Positions 9,709-22,480 of a DNA stretch of 64,000 nucleotides are shown here, in pieces (the first letter of the stretch is position 1; the number at the start of each line of letters is the position of its first letter). The notes beneath the pieces were generated by a model. That model had not been told where the DNA came from, did not search any database, and saw only the letters and a list, made by a program, of their open reading frames with translations. The stretch comes from Muscardinus avellanarius. Its lineage: Eukaryota > Chordata > Mammalia > Rodentia > Gliridae. The stretch is taken from contig OY726563.1 of assembly GCA_963383645.1 (NCBI GenBank), positions 31,601,575 through 31,665,574 on the forward strand, in the 5' to 3' direction. Position numbers and translations under genes: made by a program.

Positions 9709-10068
9709 TCAATGCCAAAGTTCCAGGGTGTGTCTTTGCATGTGATAAGAATTAGTCAAGAATACACAGGGAGAGGATATCCAGACCACATTTCTTTTGG
9801 GCCTTTTTGCCTTGTAAGCTCTCATTGATGTTTTATATGGAAATGGTTGAGGCACATCTTGAATCATGGTGCCATCCAGCATTTCTGGAGTATTGGTGTC
9901 TTTTAACAAATATGAAAACACATGCTGAATAACAAAGAGCTGCCAATTAACAATGGCTGGGCTCTTACAACCAGGATCGTCATATACTGACATCCAAGGT
10001 GTGCCCTGTACAAAGGTTGCAGGTAAAAGGCATGGATAAAGGTTGAGATCTGCTCTGCACTCAAGCAA
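9709..10068 (-). other. 119-codon open frame, unidentified (possible pseudogene fragment)
   Basis: The frame has no stop for 119 codons in unique, moderately GC-balanced sequence. It contains repeat-free text such as GTPWMSVYDDPGCKSPAI and a basic stretch YKAKRPKRN. I recognise no domain, and there is no obvious start context, splice site or poly(A) feature. It could be a piece of an old processed pseudogene or a chance frame. Confidence 0.15.
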
Positions 10069-10487
10069 CCAAGTGTAATGCCTCCTTACAGTCCTTCTAT
10101 TCCAGAAGAAGTGCCTTTTTTTAGGTTGTCCGACAGTATTTCATAAGTCTGAATAGGTGCTGTGTTTCAAATCACACAATGGACTAGTATCTGGTAGACA
10201 ACCCTATAGCAATTTGCATCAAGAATTTTGTTCAATATCACCTTGTACTTGAGGACAATGAGACACACAGAGATAATACAATGACAATTTTGTTGTCTTT
10301 CCTCAGTTTCTGCTAGGATCCTTTAGACCCCATATCATAAATACTAAAGATAAAAGGAAATGCAAAGCAAGCTTAAGTTGTTTTCATGATCATGATATTG
10401 TCAATAATAACATTATTCTCATTGATAGTGTTTGTCCATCTTTGTGTGGCAAATACATGACACAGATCATTGAAAAAGGAATTTGTA

Positions 10488-10685
10488 TTGGTACTGGAAA
10501 TTGAAATCAAGGGCATTCTACTCCTGAGTTACACTCCCCAGCCCTTTTGATTTTTTATTTGGAAACAAGCTCTTGTTAGGTTGCTAAGAGCCTCGCTAAA
10601 TTACCAAGGCTGCTTTCAAACCTGCAGTCCTCCTTTCAGCCTCCCAAATACTGTTTGGATCATAGGCATATGCTGCCACACCTGG
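10488..10685 (-). mobile_element. B1-dID SINE, antisense
   Basis: Runs from 'ggtactggaaattgaaatc' (ID tail) to 'ctgccacacctgg' (B1 start), full length but old. Confidence 0.8.
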
Positions 10686-10754
10686 ATAAAACAAGGTCTG
10701 AGAATCAACTCTACAGTTCTGTAATACTGTAAGGGAATTAGTACTTAATAATTA

Positions 10755-11203
10755 CCCAAGCAGGATGTGATGGTGCATGCCTGTAATACCAGTAATTGGG
10801 AGGCTGATACAGGAGGATCAAAGGTTTTAAATCAGCCTCAGAAACTTAGCAAGACCCTATTTCTAAATAAAAAATGAAAGCCAGGCGTGGTGGTGCATGC
10901 TTGTAATCCCAGGATTCGGGAGGCTGAGACCAGAGGATCACGGTTCGCGGACAGCCTCAGCTACTTAGTGAGGCACTTTGCAACTAAGTGAGACCCTGTT
11001 TCAAAAATAAAGAATAAAAATATAGGGCAGAGGGTGTAGCTTGGAGGTCAAATGCCCCTGGGTTCCATCCCCAAACCAGCAAAATAAATAAATAAATAAA
11101 TTAATTAATTAAAATAAATAAAAAATGAAATAGGGTTAGAGGTATATGTAGCTCAGAGGTAGAATCTCCTGGATTCAATCGCCAAGACCAAAAAATACTA
11201 ATA
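10755..11203 (+). mobile_element. B1-dID SINE, split by a second SINE
   Basis: B1 head at 10755-10879 and ID tail at 11131-11203 ('gtatatgtagctcagaggtagaatc'). The tail resumes after the nested insertion. Confidence 0.8.
10865..11130 (+). mobile_element. nested B1-dID SINE with TSD
   Basis: SINE at 10880-11115 with a perfect 15-bp TSD, aaataaaaaatgaaa, at 10865-10879 and 11116-11130. It is the 'gaccagaggatcacggttcgcgg' variant, so that variant was active after the host SINE. Confidence 0.9.
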
Positions 11204-12315
11204 GTACTAACAAATTAATATGAATTATTACTAAAAGAACTATGGTCAGATCAAATGGAAATGAATTCCCTGTTATGGGCTAAAACTTTTCAGTCTTATT
11301 AATTTCTAACTTATGTCAACGAGATGGGACTTGTTTCCAATCAATGTTTTTGTGAAACTCATCCCTAGAGGAAATGTAAGCACATCTGCCTTCTGGAACA
11401 AAATCATTAGGCTAATGAATATAAAAACAGCAAGAGGGCTTAAAAATAATCCTGTCTATCCCTTCATTTTATAAAAGAAAAATCTAGGAAATGATAACAA
11501 TGATCTTATGATATAAATTGATCTAAAGGAAGAGGTAATGCATGAGCTTAACACCACTCTGAAAACTGTTTGAACTCTTACAAATATAGACCCATGATTT
11601 GTTTTGCCCATAAGCTAGGTAGAGAATGGGAAGCTAGCTGGTATAGGACTACATTTCTGTGAGGACAGAAGTGATAGAGGAGAGTTCACGCCTGAGGCAG
11701 GAATAAACACAGATAGCTAGAAGTACAAATAGAAATAAAAATAATCCTCCACGTAGCAGACACCTGTTCAGATAGATCCCTTTTGCCTGGTTCATCCATT
11801 CTCCCACTGCTGTCAGAAGTGGCCATCTATAGCTCAGTGCTTCCCCTTTATCTGAAGTGCTGCTCTTAGCCACCAGAAACCACACTTATTCCCGGAGGTC
11901 AGAGTCATGCCTACCATGCCACTGACAGCCTGCAGTTCATAAGTGCCAAGTATAGGCATACAAAAGTTTGGCTTCATTGCCCCCAAGAAGGATTGACTCT
12001 GTAGTGAAATGTATGCAGCAGAGCTGCCTGTGGGTGTGAGCAGGCTGAAGCTAGTATCTATTTGAGAGCCAATCCTTGCTTAGCTTCCCCTCGTTACTCT
12101 TTTCCCTGTTTCTGAGAACAGTTTCACAGTAACTCATTTGGATGGCAATCCCCATTTCAGGTTCTGTTTATACAAAATCTGATCTGTAGTGGTCCTTTAA
12201 TAAGATTGGGGGGTGGGGTCTGCACTCCTTATTCTCAGGCATTAAGGGAAGAATAGAGAGATTTAAGGCCCTTAAGCAAATATTGAAGAGCTCCTGCTTA
12301 GCAACACTTACCTGA
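11204..12315. other. unique DNA, nothing recognised
   Basis: No repeat family or exon identified. Short open frames on the minus strand near 11650-11885 lack support. Confidence 0.4.
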
Positions 12316-12513
12316 GTCAGCTGTGGTGGCCCACGCCTGTAATTCTAGTACTTGGGAGGCTGAAACAAGAGGATTGCAGGTTCAAGGACATCCTCGGCAA
12401 CTTGCCAAGACTTGCAGCAATTTAGCAAGACCCTGTTTCAAAATAAAAAGAGCTGGGAGTGTGACTCAGAGGTAGAATGTCCCTGAGTTCAGTCCTTAGA
12501 ACAACAAAAATAA
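12316..12513 (+). mobile_element. B1-dID SINE
   Basis: B1 head 'ctgtggtggcccacgcctg' and ID tail 'gagctgggagtgtgactcag'; older than its neighbour. Confidence 0.8.
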
Positions 12514-12515
12514 AT

Positions 12516-12722
12516 AGCCCGGCGTGGTGGCGTACACTTATAATCCCAGCATTTGGGAGGCTGAGACAGGAGGATCATGGTTTCAGGACAGCCTCAGCTA
12601 TTTAGTGAGGCCTTCTGCAACTCAGTGAGGCCCCATTTCAAAATAAAGAATAAAAAATAGGACTGGGGTGTAGCTTGGAGGTAGAATGCCCGTGAGTTCC
12701 ATCCCCAGCACCACAAAAAATT
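12516..12722 (+). mobile_element. B1-dID SINE inserted in the tail of the preceding one
   Basis: Starts gcccggcgtggtggcg just after the A-rich tail of the SINE at 12316-12513 and ends 'atccccagcaccacaaaaaa'. It is less diverged than the element it follows. Confidence 0.85.
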
Positions 12723-13040
12723 TTTTTTAAATAAATACAAAACTAAACACTTATCTGGTTTACCAGGACTAGCCTGTTGTAGAAGGTAGTAGAGTATCAG
12801 GGATAACAAATAATTTCCTGCTAAAAACCAAGATTTTATAGATATGTTTATTAATTAATTTTAAATACTAAATATAAACATATTAGAGGTCAACATAAAT
12901 AATGCATATTTATAAAAATATTTTTTTCAAAACAAAGTTAATACAGTAGTTGACATTGTTTTACTTTTTTGCATAACTTCAATTGGCCTATCTTAATGGA
13001 ATATGGAAGATGGATGAATTTTCATATCTACTTCTTTTTG

Positions 13041-13239
13041 TGTGGTACTGAGGATCGAACCTGAGGGTATTCTACCTCTGAGCTACACCCTCAGACTTAT
13101 TTTATTTTTTATCTTCAAACAGGGTCCCACTAAGTTTCTGAAGGCCTTGCTAAGTTGGTGGAGCTGGCCTTGAACCTGCAACCCTCCTTTCTCAGCCTCC
13201 CAAGTAGTGGGATACAAGCTTGCACCATCATGTTCAGTT
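13041..13239 (-). mobile_element. B1-dID SINE, antisense
   Basis: Full-length reverse complement. Imperfect flanking duplications 'ttcatatctacttcttttt' and 'ttcacatctacttttg' are visible on the two sides. Confidence 0.8.
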
Positions 13240-14054
13240 TCACATCTACTTTTGTATTCTACGTATGATACTATAGTGGTTTGAAGTACATGAAGAATAT
13301 CCACCCTCACACAGATAAGTAGATAAATGCAAAGACTATTTAATAGCCCTTTCAGACAATCATGGACATACCTTGATGCTATGCTAAAACTGTAAGCGAT
13401 AGCTCCTTAAAGGTTAGTTGTGATGTGGAATCTGAAAGCAGAAAGTGAACTTTTCTACAATCATATTAAATTCTATGTCTATCTCACACTCTGAATGAAT
13501 ATTTTCCCATTCATGATTCCACAGTAGTCATTTGAAAAATCTTCATTCACCACATTATGCAGATCTTCCAAATAATGACACATCTCATTTTATAAAATCA
13601 GGAAAATAACATTCATTAATATCACTCCTGATGTCATTAGAAAAATTGTGAGCTATTGAGGCAATAATACAAATGGTCTGAAATTCTAATTTTCCCTTGG
13701 ATGCTTGTTTTATCTTTAGCAACAAACACTGTCAGTTGCTTTCCTTGAAGTGACAACTTCAACTCATACATTTTTGAGATGTCTGGCTAATGTCCATGTC
13801 TGAATGATTATAGTTGGCCAGTTATTTTTTTTTCACATAAAATTGATACCCTTTACAAAAAGGTGGCTTATTCAGTACATAACTGAAAGAATTGCAGAAC
13901 TGCATTTCTTTAAGACAGCCATCATACCTCATTACATAGCACAAGGGCTTAATGTTAACTTCTCATTTAACAGGTAGACTATAAAAAGATGTGTATTTAA
14001 GGGCTGGAATTTAATGCTAATAATTTTTACTGCTTCATCAAAGTCATTCTTCAA
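13240..14054. other. unique DNA, nothing recognised
   Basis: AT-rich sequence without repeats or exons I can identify. Confidence 0.4.
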
Positions 14055-14236
14055 GCCAGGCATGGTAGAACACATCTGTGGCCCCAGTACTTGGGAGGCT
14101 GAGACAGGAGGATCATAGGTTAGAAGCCAGCCTCAGCAACTTAGCGACAATCTGTTTCAAAAGCTAACTAAATAAAAAAGGGCTAGGTTTAGTTTGGAGC
14201 TAGAATGCCCCTAAATTCAATCACTATTACAAAAAA
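14055..14236 (+). mobile_element. B1-dID SINE
   Basis: gccaggcatggtagaacac head with a diverged ID tail (gggctaggtttagtttggag). Confidence 0.8.
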
Positions 14237-14284
14237 TGAAAATAGTCTTCAGTGAACCTGGCTTGTGTCTATGCATGTATGTAT

Positions 14285-14705
14285 GATACTGGAATTGAAA
14301 ACATGGATTTTCTATCTCTGAGCTACACATCAGCACTTTTTTATTTTATTTATTTTTTGTGTTTTGTTTTGTTTTTGTTTTGTTTTGCAGTACTAGGGAT
14401 GGAACCCAGGGGCATTCTACCTCCAAGCTACGCCCCGGCCCTATTTTTTATTCTTTATTTTGAAACGGGGTCTCACTGAGTTGCAAAGAGTCTCACTAAG
14501 TAGCTGAGGCTGTTCTTGTACCACGATCCTCCTGTCTCAGCCTCCCAAATGCTGGAATTACAAGCATGTGCTTCTACACCCAGATTCTTTTTTAGAAAAG
14601 GTATTGCTAGGTTGTTATGAGTCTTGCTAAGTTTCAGAGGCTAGTCTTGAACCTATGATACTCCTGTCTCAGCCTTCCAAGTAGTGGGATTAAGTGCCTC
14701 TGTGT
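14285..14705 (-). mobile_element. older B1-dID SINE, antisense, split
   Basis: ID tail at 14285-14340 ('ctggaattgaaaacatgg... gagctacacatcag') and B1 head at 14590-14705. It is interrupted by a younger SINE in the same orientation. Confidence 0.65.
14384..14585 (-). mobile_element. nested B1-dID SINE, antisense
   Basis: A well-preserved copy ('gcagtactagggatggaacc' to 'cttctacacccag') lying between the two halves of the older element. Confidence 0.8.
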
Positions 14706-15206
14706 TACTATGAAGAATGCAGTGACTGTGGTTCTATAGTTTTGATTTGTACTAAGGTGTAAGCAGTTTTACCCACCATCTTTTTGCACCATCTGCTTAT
14801 GCTTCTGGTTCAGGGACTACACTTTATAAAGCAAGGTCCTATATTGCCTTTGGGGATTCAACAGAGGACAAATGAGCAGAACTCTGGGATGCCCATTCCT
14901 GATTAAACCAGAACAACTGACCCCATTCTAATTTTATCTTCCAAAAAGATTCTGGTAGAAAATAAAATGTCAATGGCTCCTGTTATAAAACAAGCTTTGT
15001 CTGCATTAATGATGAATAAAATTTATACTGAAGTTTTTTTGTTCTATACATACCAAGCTGTCTATTTTCAAGCACCAGCTTTGTGCCAGGTAGGCTCAAA
15101 GGGAAGACAGTACTGGACAGGAAAGACATTATCCCTGCCCTCATGATGCTTATAGTCTAGTAGGAGGAGACTGACAATGCATAAATGCATGCTGTGATAA
15201 GAGCTG

Positions 15207-15276
15207 TGTGATGTAAGAGAAAATGAAATGAGGTGATTTAAGAGAAAATGGGGTGATGTAAGAGAAAATGAAATGA
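15207..15276 (+). repeat. three short tandem units of about 23 bp
   Basis: The unit 'gtgatgtaagagaaaatg' with a variable 'aaatga' end occurs three times in a row, just before a SINE. Confidence 0.75.
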
Positions 15277-15455
15277 GTTGGGGGTGAGGTGCACAGCTGT
15301 AATCCCAGTACGTGGAAGGCTGAGACAAAAGGATCACAGGTCAAGGCCAACCTTAGCAATTTAGGAAAGCCCTCAGCAACTTAGTGAGACTCTGTTTCAA
15401 AATAATAAAATAGAGCTGGCGGTATAGTTAGGAGGTAGAATGTATCTATGGTGTA
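15277..15455 (+). mobile_element. B1-dID SINE
   Basis: Head 'gggtgaggtgcacagctgtaatc', tail 'agagctggcggtatagttagg', then a GACA-like simple tract to about 15507. Confidence 0.75.
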
Positions 15456-15507
15456 TGGGGGGAGGCAGGGGCAGACGGACAGATGGATGGACAGACAGAC
15501 AAACATA

Positions 15508-15690
15508 TCAGTAGTTCTCAAACTTTGATGAGTATCAGAATAACCTGGAGAGCTGATAAGGAATACAGAGACCCTGGCTTATGGAAGTAAGGAGGGCCTG
15601 GGCCTCTGCATTTTACAGATGACTTTCTAAAATTTAAGTATTGGTGCTAACAGTACAGTGCCCAAAGCAAGCCTCTCAAAGATGATCTTA
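15508..15690 (+). mobile_element. MER5A-like hAT DNA-transposon relic
   Basis: 'agtagttctcaaactttgat...cagaataacctggagagct...gcctctgcattt' follows the order of MER5A, a non-autonomous Charlie element common to placental mammals. Confidence 0.65.
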
Positions 15691-16585
15691 AATCTGAGTC
15701 CCAAACAATTAGAATATGTGAGGGATTTTCATTAGATTCCATCATATGTTTTGGAGGTGAGGCCAGTGCTCATACAGTTGTAGGTTCATCATAGGGCTTG
15801 GACGTTCATTTACTGCTTAAGTGACCCATTCTTATTACACAAATATTACACAAATATTTTATTACTTAGTTGAACAACTCCAAGTTGCTATAACAAACAT
15901 GTTTTCTAAGCAGAAGTGATTGTACTAGACATTTTGTATTTGTAAGCATTATCATGGAACATTTCTCTGAAGGTCCTATCCCATTAACAAAAGACAGATC
16001 AAGTATCTTTTAAAAACTTTCACCCTGACTAGTTATTTTTCTGACTGTCTTTTTGCATGCTTCCTGGGATATAAGTGTTCTCTGAAATTCTCTTCTTCAT
16101 TGTCTTGCTAAGAAGTTAACATCCAGCATGACACTTTGAATTAATTCTCAAAGTACTTATGCTAATAAGATTATCTCCCCTCAAGGCTTTTCATTAAATA
16201 TAATTGTAAAAATTACATTTCTTTAACTAAGGTCAGTAAAAGAAATTAAAGTATTTAATTTCTGATTCCCATATAATTAAGTGAACAATGAAGGGGAAGA
16301 GAATTCCAGCTGGAGAGAATAATGTACAGGTTGGCCCTGAGGTGAAAGGGGTCTTGTCTTTTACTAGGAACTGAAAGAAGAAAATATAGCCAGAGTTTAA
16401 TGTGCAAGCAAATGAGCACAAGACCATTCTGGAAAGTTCAGCAGAGTTAGCTCATATTAGCCTTTGAGTTCAGGGTAAGAATTTGGGCTTATAGTCTAAG
16501 TTCAGTGGGAAGCCATTGATAAAGCCTATTCATCAAGAGTGCTTTTTGAGGACAATTTTGAGTCATATTGTAAAACTGAATCATG

Positions 16586-16587
<2 letters not shown>
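15691..16587. other. unique DNA, nothing recognised
   Basis: No repeat or exon identified. Confidence 0.4.
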
Positions 16588-16636
<49 letters not shown>

Positions 16637-16806
16637 TTCCTGGGGATTGAACCCAGGGTCATTCAACCTCCAAGCCACATCCTATTTCTTTTTGTTTTGC
16701 TTTTATTTTGAAGCAGGGTCTCACTAAGTTGCTAAGGGTCTTGATAAGTTCCTGAGATTGGCCCCAAACCTGCAATCCTTCTTTCTCAGCCTCCCAAATA
16801 CTAGAG
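16588..16806 (-). mobile_element. B1-dID SINE, antisense, with (TG)n tail
   Basis: About 22 TG repeats (16588-16631) stand where the A-rich tail should be; then ID 'ggggattgaacccagggtc' and a B1 head truncated near 'cccaaatactagag'. Confidence 0.85.
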
Positions 16807-18930
16807 AGTCATGGTATAGTAATATACTCTATTCTTATTTATCCACTGATTTCTTAGATATTTCGTTGGTATGAGTTAGACCTTGAAGTTTATTCAATGT
16901 TGATAAGCCAACAAAATAGCATTTCCACAGCTTTAAAGCTGAGAACCAATTATATGACCAAATTTGAGCCAGTTGAGAGTCTATGAGAGAATAGTTTATA
17001 AAAGAAGCGCCCAGAAAACAATTGACTTTGAAGAACTAGCTCATGAATCTTCTAAACTTCATTTTACTGGCTCGGTGCACCTTCCTGTTTCTCATTGTTA
17101 ACTCTCCCAGTTCTCTGCTTCTCTGTATTCATATTCCTGCTAGTCTTTGAGTGCATTGCATCCTCCTAATCTCTTTACCTTCCTCCTAGAACAACTGGAA
17201 CTCAAGACCCATTTTAAGTACAAGATAACGTAAAAATATGAATAATAGTTATTCATGGTCTGATATGTGGTACATGCTCAAGGATGATAGTTATGTGTTT
17301 TCCATTCCAATTTAAATTTTTTTATTAAAGTCATCTGACATTTTGATCCCTTTCAGTTCAAGGTGTATATCATTTATTTTCAAATCTATCATGTCACCTT
17401 GCATTCTGTTGCCACTCTATAAATATTTGCTGTGTCCTTGATACAATTGGAAAATTCCATAAGACTTAAAAATGGTAAAATTTAACAACTGTAGGACTGG
17501 TAAGAAAACCCTTCAAGTTATTGAATGAATGTAATTCAATCCTTTGGAAAACTGGAAACATTTGGATAGGCAAAGAAAAGGGAGAGGAGCATTGAAGTTG
17601 ACAGAACCACAAATATGTGAAATGAGTATTTATACTGCTTATTTGATAATCAGCAAATATATTGTTCAAAGTGGAGGATTTGTGTGTGTAAGTATTTGGA
17701 AAAGTATGTTTAGCATAGAACTAAAGAGCACCTTTATCAGTGAGCTGCAAAGTTCAAAGTTTTTCCTGCAGGTTTTGGGGAGCCACTGAAAATTGTGACA
17801 TAAGAAAGAGACATAATGAAGTAGTGTTTCAGCAGCTGTGGTCTGGTAATGCTACGTAGATTTATTTGAGGAACAAATCTCATGGTTCTTTCGATGCCTG
17901 AACTAGGGCAGCAGTGATGGAAATGGAAGACTTCAGCCAAAAGAAAACTGGCAAGACTTGGCAGTTGAATCTAAAAGTCAAAGAACAGAATAAACACTTG
18001 GAACTTGAAATTATCATGAGACACATAAAACCAGGTCATTTCACCTCTTTGCCTCAAAATGTCTATATTTAAAACAGAGTTAATAAAATATAACCTCTTA
18101 GCCTCACAGGGATAAGAACTTAAGCAAGATACTTGGTGTATAGTATAAATATGATAACAAATAAAAGATCCCTTAGCTCCTCACTTCGCATGAGAAAAGC
18201 AGCTAATAAATTTTTAATCATTTTGAAATCTTTGAAATAGAGCCACATAGACAAATCAAGGCAATGTGATAGAGTGCGGATAGCTAAGGGAAAGGATTAA
18301 AAAAGATACTGGATCTATATTTTTTACTTTGAATTCGATTTACAGATTAACAGATCAAACAAACTTACTTTCTGCTCTTGGGTCTCACAGAAAAGAAAAT
18401 AATTATAATTATTAATGGCTTCCATATCCTTCTTTCATCAGTAAAAAGCAAAATAGCAGCAGAACTTTTTGTAGGTAAACATCTGGTTCTCTGACCTGAC
18501 AGAATCCAAACTCTTTAATAATTAAAATATTAATCTTTCAAACATTGTTGGGAAGAAGTTATACATATTTAAGCAGGAGTGGTCAGCCATTCTTAGTAAT
18601 AAATATATGATCTGTTCCTTTCTCTGGATCTGACTACCCAAAAGTGGCTATTTTTCCCCTGTACCATTTCAAGTCTGGCCATAGACCCAATGTTTGTTTT
18701 TCACTAATCATTTCTAGTGGCTTTTCTGAGTGATTGTATAATTATAAAGTTCCAATTTTTGCTATTTTTATAAGCTCTTTTCCAAAAAAACTGAGAATAC
18801 CTTAATATATAGTCAACAAAATGAATCTGCCTCAAAACTCTGTGCTATGTAGCAGGATCACACTATTCCCAGCTAAGAGGCACCACTGACTTGCTTTGTC
18901 CTGACTGATAGTAGCTCAATTCGTCGTATT
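16807..18930. other. unique DNA, nothing recognised
   Basis: About 2.1 kb with no recognisable repeat, RNA gene or exon. The open frames near 17466-17940 overlap on both strands and lack support. Confidence 0.4.
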
Positions 18931-19663
18931 AAAAATGGAAAGTCCCACAAATTAGTGTGACCACTTTGAAAAACTGTATGGAGGATCCTCAGAAGAATGA
19001 GAATGAACTTACCATTTGATCCAGCAATACCAGTTCTGGGTATCTACCCAAAAGAATGGAAACCAAAATACCAAACCAATGCATGTATATTTATGTTCAT
19101 AGCTTCACAATTCACCATTGCCAAACTATGGAAACAGTCAAGATGTCCATGAACAGATGAATGGATTACACAACTATGCGATATGAACGTAATGGAATTT
19201 TACTCAGCCATAAGAAAAACACAATTAGGTCACATAAGAAAAACACAATTAGGTCATTTACAGGGAAATGGATGGAACTGGAGGACATTATGCTAAGTGA
19301 AGTTAGTCACAAAAAAATTAGAAATTGGATAATCTCCCTAATGTGTGGAAGCTAGGGAGAAAATGGGTCATAGGAGGAACTCTACATAAAGAAGGAGATA
19401 CTATAGATGAGCAAATAAGGCAACCTGATGGGATAGGAAGAGGGAAGAGGAAAATTCTCTAATGCACATGATATTCTTTAACAAACATATCAATGTCAAT
19501 CACTAAGCCAAAACCTAGGAAGGATGAAGGGGGAGGGAATGGGGTGGGAATTGGGTAAGGGCTAATTGGGTGATGTGTGGATGTATGTCTCCACCATCTT
19601 GTGCCCCTTTAAGATGTATGACTACAATGTACCAATAAAAAATTGTAAAAAATGGAAATTCCC
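18931..19663 (+). mobile_element. 5'-truncated L1, 3' end
   Basis: End of ORF2 plus 3' UTR and A-tail, flanked by aaaaatggaaagtccc (18931-18946) and aaaaatggaaattccc (19648-19663), a 16-bp TSD with one mismatch. Inside, a block containing 'aagaaaaacacaattaggtc' is tandemly duplicated (about 19210-19257). It serves as the local reference for the L1 3' UTR in the two composites. Confidence 0.9.
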
Positions 19664-20348
19664 CGTCAAAATGACAAAACAATTACAATTCTTAGTGTCT
19701 GTGAGGATACTACAGGGAACAGATAAAACACATCTGGATGATGGCATTGTAGAGTTGTGTAACCTCATTGTAGAACTATTTGAAATCCAGCAAAACAAAA
19801 CGTATATATGTTCCATGACTTGGCCTGGTTGGTGGTTACCTGGATGTTTGTAAAAATTTTCTGAGATGTTTCCTTAATATTTGTGCACTTAGAAGTATGT
19901 TAATTTTATCCCAGTTAAAATTATCATAAAATATGTAAATTGTGTAAACATTAAAGAAGGTAGGGAAATCCAAAACCTAGGAATGGGTTTCCCAAAGTCA
20001 TCTTTATCTGGATTTGTAATGGTATTTCACTGCACTGCTGCAACTGAACTGCTTATCAAAAAGGAACTACATTTTTAAATAATCATATTTGGTTAAAGAA
20101 ATTGGGTACATCCCTTACTAAAATGAAGTTCTGAACTTTCTGCAATTGATCAGTTCACCAAATTTCTGCTCTGTCAAACTACCAAGCAAAAGAGGAGTTC
20201 AAGTTTGAAAAGCCTCAGCTGCCTCCTACTCCAACTGCTAAAATTACCCCTAAATAGAACTCTTTGGACCCATATTCCTACCTGATATTCATTCAACATA
20301 TTCAAGTTTTCTACAATGTATAACACAATACCATACCTTTTATATTAA

Positions 20349-20350
<2 letters not shown>
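19664..20350. other. unique DNA, nothing recognised
   Basis: No repeat or exon identified up to a (TA)n tract. Confidence 0.4.

Positions 20351-20383
<33 letters not shown>
20351..20383 (+). repeat. (TA)n microsatellite
   Basis: Uninterrupted TA/AT run of about 33 bp. Confidence 0.9.
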
Positions 20384-20386
<3 letters not shown>

Positions 20387-20424
20387 TTCTTTTAATGCAG
20401 AGGTTATAGATCTCCTTAAGGAAT

Positions 20425-20775
20425 TATCTTGGTCCATTCCTGCTGCTATAACAAAATACTCCAGCCTAGATAATTCATATAGAATGAAAATTTGTTTTTC
20501 ACAGTTCTGAATTCTGAAAGTCCAAGATCAAAGCACGAGTACATTCAGTATCTGGTACTTGCTTTCTCTCTGTTTCAAATGCAATATTGTGCTACTGTGT
20601 TCTCAAGTATCAGAAGGCAGAAGGGTGAAAGGGGGTGGGTGCTGTGTGAAATCTCTTTTATAATGACATTAATCTCATTCAAAAGAGAAGTCCTCATGAC
20701 TTAGTCACTTCCTAAGGCTTTCTAATATCATCACCTTGGGGTTTAAGTTCCAACATACAAATTTTGGATAGAGAC
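20425..20775 (-). mobile_element. MLT1-type MaLR LTR, antisense
   Basis: 'ccattcctgctgctataac...caaaatact', 'cacagttctgaattctgaaagtcc' and 'cctcatgacttagtcac' follow, in reverse complement, the layout of an MLT1 (ERVL-MaLR) LTR. Confidence 0.7.
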
Positions 20776-20799
20776 TTACATAGCATGAGTATACAGTGA

Positions 20800-21420
20800 T
20801 TTTTTAATGTGTTGTATATCTTTCAGATATAAAGCTCAGAGCCATCTATTCTTGTTTTTATTCTTGCTAAATGAGATCAACATTAAACTCTGAGATCAGG
20901 TATTCTAAACCACCCATGTTGATCATGAATGAACTTGAAAGTACCTGTGATTCCTGTGAAATTGCATACAGCATGTCATATGTGTATTAGTATTTTTTTC
21001 TGGCAAGGAAATCAAAGCTTCTGGGGCAGCCATGAAAACTCATCTCTCAGATCTTTTGCCAGGACAGTATATGATGATGCCCTGGCACTCTCAAATTTAT
21101 CATTGTGTTCATTCAAGGCCATGTTTTCCATTGCCTGTCCCCAACCAGTGATAGAGGACTTTGATGACAACTCTGGATCAAGAACTCCTTGACTGCCCTG
21201 CTAAACATTTCAGAACTGGACATGTATCTAAGATGTTTCCACTCAAACTTACCCCTATCCTTTTACCCTTTTCTATTTCCTTCATCCATGGTCAGATCTG
21301 CTTTTAGTTTTTTAGCATCCCTCATGGGAACTCTCCCTAATAAATTTCTTGCCTGGCTAATACCACTGTGGCATCTACTTCTTGTAGGACATGAACTACA
21401 CAAGTGGTACTCGGAACATT
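20800..21420 (+). mobile_element. possible LTR ahead of the ERVL-type pol remnant
   Basis: 'cttcatccatggtcagatc', 'ccctaataaatttcttgcc' (AATAAA) and a 3' part reading 'tacttcttgtaggacatgaac' resemble the end of an old ERVL/ERV3 LTR. Its 5' end is not defined and the call rests on position and the poly(A) signal. Confidence 0.3.
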
Positions 21421-21479
21421 CTGAGAATATAGGAAGTAAGACATACAATTTGGACCCAGTCATGTGTTATCCAGAAGGT

Positions 21480-22335
21480 GAAGAGGACATCATCCTGATT
21501 GACAAATGAGACATAGTCTGTGACAAAATTGTAGCTCAGTTGCTAAGATTGCACTGACGGCAACCTAGAAAAATATCCCAGGGGTGAGTTCAGTGATCAG
21601 GGGCATGCCAGGATATTCCTTCCAAATTAAAAAGTAGTGCCACATCTTACGTCCCTATCACAGAGAAGGAAGCATAGTATCTGGTAGGCCTGTTTGGGTC
21701 CTAGAGGCTGCACATTCCACTCCTCAGAATATTTCTTTAGCCCATATATAATATGTCATGGAAGGCTGCAAGCTTCAAGTAGGGTTCAGATCAGGAAAAG
21801 GATTTGCTGCCAGTATGGGTTATGGTACAAACAATCCTGTCACTTGGACCATACAACCCAGTGGACCATACAGTGTTAACAGGTGTCAGTGGTGGGAAAA
21901 GGTACAATATGGCATTTTTTGACAAACAGTGGGAGAAAAACAATGTAGGTACTAGAAGTCTGGAGCAAGGGCCTGCCATCGCCACCAATAAGAGTGTGTC
22001 TTTTGAAAAATAGGTGTTGGCATATACTGGCCCCTGACAGAAACAAAACACTCGACCATGGGCATTAAATGACCATGCAGCTGAAGCCACCCATTGTGAA
22101 TTGGGTTTTTCTGATATACCAGTCATAAAGTCAGACAGGCTAAGCATCAATCCACTATACTTTGGATAAGTGCAATCTTATGATTTGAAGTCATGAGTAA
22201 GTTTCATGAGCAGGTAGCCCAAATAACCATATCACTCATATATGTTGTACTAGTGCCCCTCCCCCATTTGCATATATAGTCATATGAGGGAGGGTCCCCA
22301 TGTAAATAGATAAAAGAAAAGAAGTAAGCTGTTGC
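21480..22335 (+). pseudogene. ERVL-type retroviral pol remnant (RT-RNase H connection)
   Basis: Several frames together carry the ordered blocks of an ERVL pol. One encodes 'PITEKEA...GRPVWVLEAAHSTPQ' type sequence around 21650-21730. Another encodes LSLGPYNPVDHTVL near 21832-21873. A third, around 22080-22200, resembles the 'NWVLSDPPSHKVG' region. Frameshifts and stops are frequent, and no functional product is possible. Known from family comparison: these blocks lie between RT and RNase H/integrase in ERVL elements. The age is ancient judging by decay. Confidence 0.6.
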
Positions 22336-22480
22336 TTGGTTTGCAGAAACGTCTTCTCAGCATGCACGTAAACACTGAAAAGAAATGATAGCTGCATTCA
22401 CGACTTGCCCATGAAAGATAGTAAAGGGAAAATCTTCCCAATATGCAGAGGTTAAGTGGTATATCTGGTCATCTATCTTG